The notes under the pieces are model-generated. The model was not told the DNA's origin and ran no database searches. It worked only from the letters and a program-made list of their open reading frames with translations. Source: CAYRMN01 sp964425575 (GTDB lineage: Bacteria > Patescibacteriota > Patescibacteriia > 2-12-FULL-60-25). Taken from it: DNA of 8,362 bases. Below, piece by piece: positions 5,953 through 8,362 of this stretch. The translations under genes were made by a program, and so were the position numbers. The stretch covers positions 1 to 8,362 of the forward strand of contig CAYRMN010000044.1 of NCBI GenBank assembly GCA_964425575.1, read 5' to 3'. Every line of letters begins with the position of its first letter. The first letter of the stretch is position 1.

Positions 5953-6020
5953 TAGGGGCGTGATTCATCACGCCCTCTGATCGATCAGCATGCCGGATGG
6001 CGCGATAAATCGCGCCCCTA
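5953..6020. repeat. REP-like palindrome pair
   Basis: Two hairpins in opposite orientation flank a short palindromic spacer. The first is GGGCGTGAT/ATCACGCCC (5956-5964 with 5967-5975), the second GGCGCGAT/ATCGCGCC (5999-6006 with 6009-6016). The outer ends TAGGGGCG (5953-5960) and CGCCCCTA (6013-6020) are also inverted copies. The spacer holds CTGATCGATCAG (5977-5988). This is the layout of a bacterial REP doublet or small MITE. It lies between the RNA terminator and the tig promoter and contains an ATG (5990) in frame with tig that is probably not used. Confidence 0.8.
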
Positions 6021-6038
6021 TGGATCTATCAAATATGG

Positions 6039-6067
6039 TTGACCCATTTCTTATTTTCGGCTATATT
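6039..6067 (+). promoter_or_regulatory. tig promoter placed immediately before the start codon
   Basis: TTGACC (6039-6044) and TATATT (6062-6067) are exactly 17 bases apart. The expected transcription start, about 7 bases after the -10, is near 6074, so the message would have a leader of six bases or fewer before the ATG at 6080. It overlaps the in-frame upstream extension of tig, arguing against a start at 5990. Confidence 0.65.
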
Positions 6068-6079
6068 CCGCACACAAAT

Positions 6080-7369
6080 ATGCCAGAACCGATTATCAAA
6101 CCACTCGACAAATCCTTGGTGGAATTAAAATTTATTATCACGCCAGACGAAGCGCAGCCGTATTTGGATCAGGCAGCGACGGATTTACAGCAAGCAAAAC
6201 CGATCCCGGGTTTTCGCCCTGGAAAAGCACCGTATGAAGAAGTCAAAAAGGTGTTTGGCGAAATGCGCATTTGGGAAACAGCGCTTGAGCGAGTTGTGCG
6301 CGCACGCTATGTGCAAGCTGTGCTCGAAAATAAAATTGAATCCATTGGTTCACCGGCCATCTCCGTTGAACAACTTGTACCGGGTCAGGATATAAAATTC
6401 ACCGTCACAGCTCCGGTCATGCCTCTGGTCTTATCGCTCATGAATTATGACAAGCCCTTGGTCACCAAAAAGAAACAGGAGGCCACTCCAGCAGATGTTG
6501 AGGAGGCACTGGAGGACTTGCGCAAGATGCGACGGAAAGAAGTCATTGCTGACAAGGCTGTTGGCAAAGATGACCTTGCGGTGATTGATCTGGAAATGAA
6601 AAAAGATGGGGTTATCGTGGAAGGCGGCACGGCCAATGGCTATCGCATCTACATGAATGAGACCCACTATATCCCAGGCTTTACAGAACAGATCATGGGC
6701 CTTAAAAAAGGTGACGTCAAAACCTTTGAGCTCACTTTTCCAGCTGAGCACTATCAAAAGCATCTAGCCGGACAACCCATTTCCTTTACCGCGACTGTTC
6801 AGGATGTCTACGAACTCACCTTGCCAGAATTAAATGATGGATTCGCTCAAGAACTTGGCCTTGATACGCTTGAAAAACTTCGCGAGCTACTGACAGGTAA
6901 TCTCAAAAAAGAAAAGGAGCAAAAAGCCGACGAAGCAGCTGAAATCGATCTCTTAGAGAAAATTGTTGGCGGCTCAAAGTTTAGTGAAATTCCAGAGCTG
7001 CTAATCAACGAAGAAGTTCGTCGCATGTTCAGCGAGCTTGAGGAAAATGCGGAACGTCAGGGTATGGACATGAAGGATTACCTGTCGCAACTCAAGAAGA
7101 GCAGCGATGAACTCAAGCTCGATATGGTGCCTCAAGCTATCCGTCGCGTACAAACAGCTGTTTTGATTAAAGAGGTGGCCAAAAAAGAAAACGTTGTTGT
7201 AGATGAAAAAGAATTGGACGCTGAAATTGACCGTATTCTGGGCGGAGTGAAGGATCAGGAAACGCGCGATCGTGTCTCTTCACCAGAATATCGAGACTAT
7301 GTGGCAATTCAGATGAGAAACCGACGCGCGCTTGAGGCTCTCAAGAAAAAAGCGATCGCAGAAGAATAA
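6080..7369 (+). CDS. tig: Trigger factor, ribosome-associated chaperone and peptidyl-prolyl isomerase
   Basis: Trigger factor binds the ribosome at the exit tunnel and shields nascent chains. The open frame extends up to an ATG at 5990, but I place the start at 6080, which gives 429 residues (E. coli has 432) and puts the ribosome-docking signature GFRPGKAP at 44-51, close to its E. coli position. The upstream 90 bases are half of a REP palindrome plus a promoter and would add unrelated residues. The N-terminal ribosome-binding domain covers about 1-115, the FKBP-like PPIase domain about 160-245 (HYIPGFTEQIMGLKKGD at 196-212), and the helical C-terminal chaperone domain about 250-429. There is no SD, and the promoter is nearly adjacent, so translation may be leaderless. 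A terminator follows at 7377-7398. Confidence 0.95.
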   Translation: MPEPIIKPLDKSLVELKFIITPDEAQPYLDQAATDLQQAKPIPGFRPGKAPYEEVKKVFGEMRIWETALERVVRARYVQAVLENKIESIGSPAISVEQLVPGQDIKFTVTAPVMPLVLSLMNYDKPLVTKKKQEATPADVEEALEDLRKMRRKEVIADKAVGKDDLAVIDLEMKKDGVIVEGGTANGYRIYMNETHYIPGFTEQIMGLKKGDVKTFELTFPAEHYQKHLAGQPISFTATVQDVYELTLPELNDGFAQELGLDTLEKLRELLTGNLKKEKEQKADEAAEIDLLEKIVGGSKFSEIPELLINEEVRRMFSELEENAERQGMDMKDYLSQLKKSSDELKLDMVPQAIRRVQTAVLIKEVAKKENVVVDEKELDAEIDRILGGVKDQETRDRVSSPEYRDYVAIQMRNRRALEALKKKAIAEE

Positions 7370-7376
7370 ACAAACG

Positions 7377-7398
7377 GGGACGCTCAGGCGTCTCTTTT
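7377..7398 (+). terminator. Intrinsic terminator after tig
   Basis: GGGACGC (7377-7383) pairs with GCGTCTC (7388-7394) over seven bases including one G-U, loop TCAG, followed by only four T (7395-7398). It begins 8 bases after the tig stop. The short T-run makes it weaker than the other terminators here. Confidence 0.65.
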
Positions 7399-7431
7399 GC
7401 TATCCCATAACAAATGCCATACTTGAATCCT

Positions 7432-8256
7432 ATGAAATTTGGAGCACATGTTTCTATTGCGGGCGGCATTCAGAACGCGCCACTCAATGCTGGAGCCTTG
7501 GGATGCGAGGTCTTTCAAATGTTCAGTCGCTCACCACAAGGCGGGCCGGCGCCAAAGCTTACGCCAGAGATTGTTGATGCCTTTCGTGCTAATTGCGACT
7601 TGCATCATCTGACTGATTGGGTGATTCATGCCCCTTATTATATTAATTTTGCCTCAGCTGAGGCTCGTACGCGAAGCAATACGATTCGTATTATTCGTGA
7701 GGAGTTGGAGCGAGGCTCACTCATCGGTGCCCAATATGTAATGTTTCATCCCGGCAGCGCCAAGGATTTGGGACAGGCTGAGGCCATGACTGCCTGTATT
7801 GAAGGAATAAAAAAAGTGTTGGACGGCTATCGGGGCTCTACCAAACTCTTGATTGAGATTTCTGCAGGAGCAGGCATGGTCATTGGTGATACCTTTGAAG
7901 AAGTCGCGGAACTGCTGTCTGGTGTTGACCATCCTGAGCTCGGTGTGTGTTTTGATACCGCCCATGCCTTTGCTTCCGGCTACGATCTCCGCACAACCGC
8001 TGCGGTCAAGAAAACATTTGATACGTTCGATAAAATAATTGGTCTTACTCGTTTAAAGATGAGCCACTGCAATGATTCCAAAGTTGATCTTGGCATGAAA
8101 CGCGATCGACATGAGCATCTGGGACAAGGTTTCATCGGATTAGATGGATTCAAAGCGATCGTTGCCAACAAAAAATTAGCTCGCATAAACCTATATCTTG
8201 AAACGGAGCCGGAGGGAGTGGAGAAAGACTTGGAGGTTTTGAAAGGGATGAGATAG
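7432..8256 (+). CDS. nfo: Endonuclease IV (AP endonuclease)
   Basis: Endonuclease IV cuts the backbone 5' to abasic sites in base excision repair, using three zinc ions. I prefer the ATG at 7432, since family members begin MKFGAHVS; the in-frame ATG at 7414 would add MPYLNP. This gives 274 residues (E. coli 285). All nine metal ligands are present, counted from 7432: H66 (VIHAPYY), H106 (FHPGS), E142 (LLIEIS), D175 and H178 (FDTAHAFASGYD), H212 (MSHCNDSK), D225 and H227 (DRHEH), and E257 (YLETE). The glutamate motif reads LIEISAGAG, where ENTAG is more usual, but the ligand is intact. No SD is visible before either ATG. The gene probably has its own promoter in the short gap after tig and ends shortly before an inverted repeat. 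Confidence 0.96.
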   Translation: MKFGAHVSIAGGIQNAPLNAGALGCEVFQMFSRSPQGGPAPKLTPEIVDAFRANCDLHHLTDWVIHAPYYINFASAEARTRSNTIRIIREELERGSLIGAQYVMFHPGSAKDLGQAEAMTACIEGIKKVLDGYRGSTKLLIEISAGAGMVIGDTFEEVAELLSGVDHPELGVCFDTAHAFASGYDLRTTAAVKKTFDTFDKIIGLTRLKMSHCNDSKVDLGMKRDRHEHLGQGFIGLDGFKAIVANKKLARINLYLETEPEGVEKDLEVLKGMR

Positions 8257-8267
8257 GGAGGACGTGT

Positions 8268-8362
8268 GTCGTCCTGAGCGGAACGGAGTGCAGTCGAAGG
8301 ACCGATGATGAAGTGCTTCCTTATAGATCCTTCAACTTCACATACGCTTCGTTCAGGACGAC
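8268..8362. repeat. Inverted repeat of the GTCCTGAGC...GAAGGA family at the window edge
   Basis: The left arm starts GTCGTCCTGAGCG (8268-8280) and ends GTCGAAGGA (8293-8301). The right arm starts TCCTTCAACTTC (8328-8339) and ends GTTCAGGACGAC (8351-8362). The outer ten bases (GTCGTCCTGA/TCAGGACGAC) and the inner six (GAAGGA/TCCTTC) match perfectly; the middle of the arms is diverged. The element may run past the window. The same ends occur as a single arm at 952-972. Such repeats are common between genes in environmental genomes, and here it could also form a hairpin in the nfo transcript. Confidence 0.75.

Noticed and set aside
1..8362. Recoding of TGA (as in Gracilibacteria/SR1) suggested by no gene ending in TGA
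   Set aside because: Seven genes is too few to infer this, and all proteins are full length under the standard code without in-frame TGA.

Overview
The window looks like ordinary chromosome from a Patescibacteria (CPR) bacterium, possibly near Uhrbacteria or Magasanikbacteria. That assignment is an inference. It rests on the TraR/DksA-type zinc-finger gene beside lspA, a LysM/M23 envelope peptidase with a long hydrophobic N-terminus, short intergenic regions, several families of small palindromic repeats, and genes that mostly lack a Shine-Dalgarno (SD) sequence. All genes read on the + strand. The standard code fits: stops are TAA or TAG and no TGA stop is used.

Layout. 1-920: a C4 zinc-finger TraR/DksA-family gene and lspA (signal peptidase II), 3 bases apart, an operon. 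921-2045: a repeat fragment, then a lone gene for a predicted lipoprotein of unknown function with its own SD, a GTG start and a terminator hairpin. 2046-2125: a long near-perfect inverted repeat. 2145-3662: comM/yifB, an AAA+ ATPase. 3663-5373: a promoter, a leader whose reading frame looks coding but has no normal start codon, a membrane-anchored LysM plus M23 peptidase gene, and a strong terminator. 5396-5925: a promoter, about 495 bases with many stable helices and no credible protein, and an intrinsic terminator, which together look like a free-standing structured RNA gene that I cannot assign to a known family. 5953-6020: a paired REP-like palindrome. 6039-7398: a promoter almost touching the trigger factor start codon, tig, and a terminator. 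7432-8256: nfo (endonuclease IV). 8268-8362: another inverted repeat at the window edge.

Working together. LspA would process lipoproteins such as the one encoded next to it, and the M23 protein remodels peptidoglycan. ComM acts on DNA taken up from outside, Nfo repairs abasic sites, and trigger factor folds new proteins at the ribosome. These are mostly unrelated housekeeping functions, each with its own promoter or terminator. The most interesting parts are the structured RNA locus, the apparently leaderless tig, the missing start of the M23 gene and the unassigned lipoprotein.
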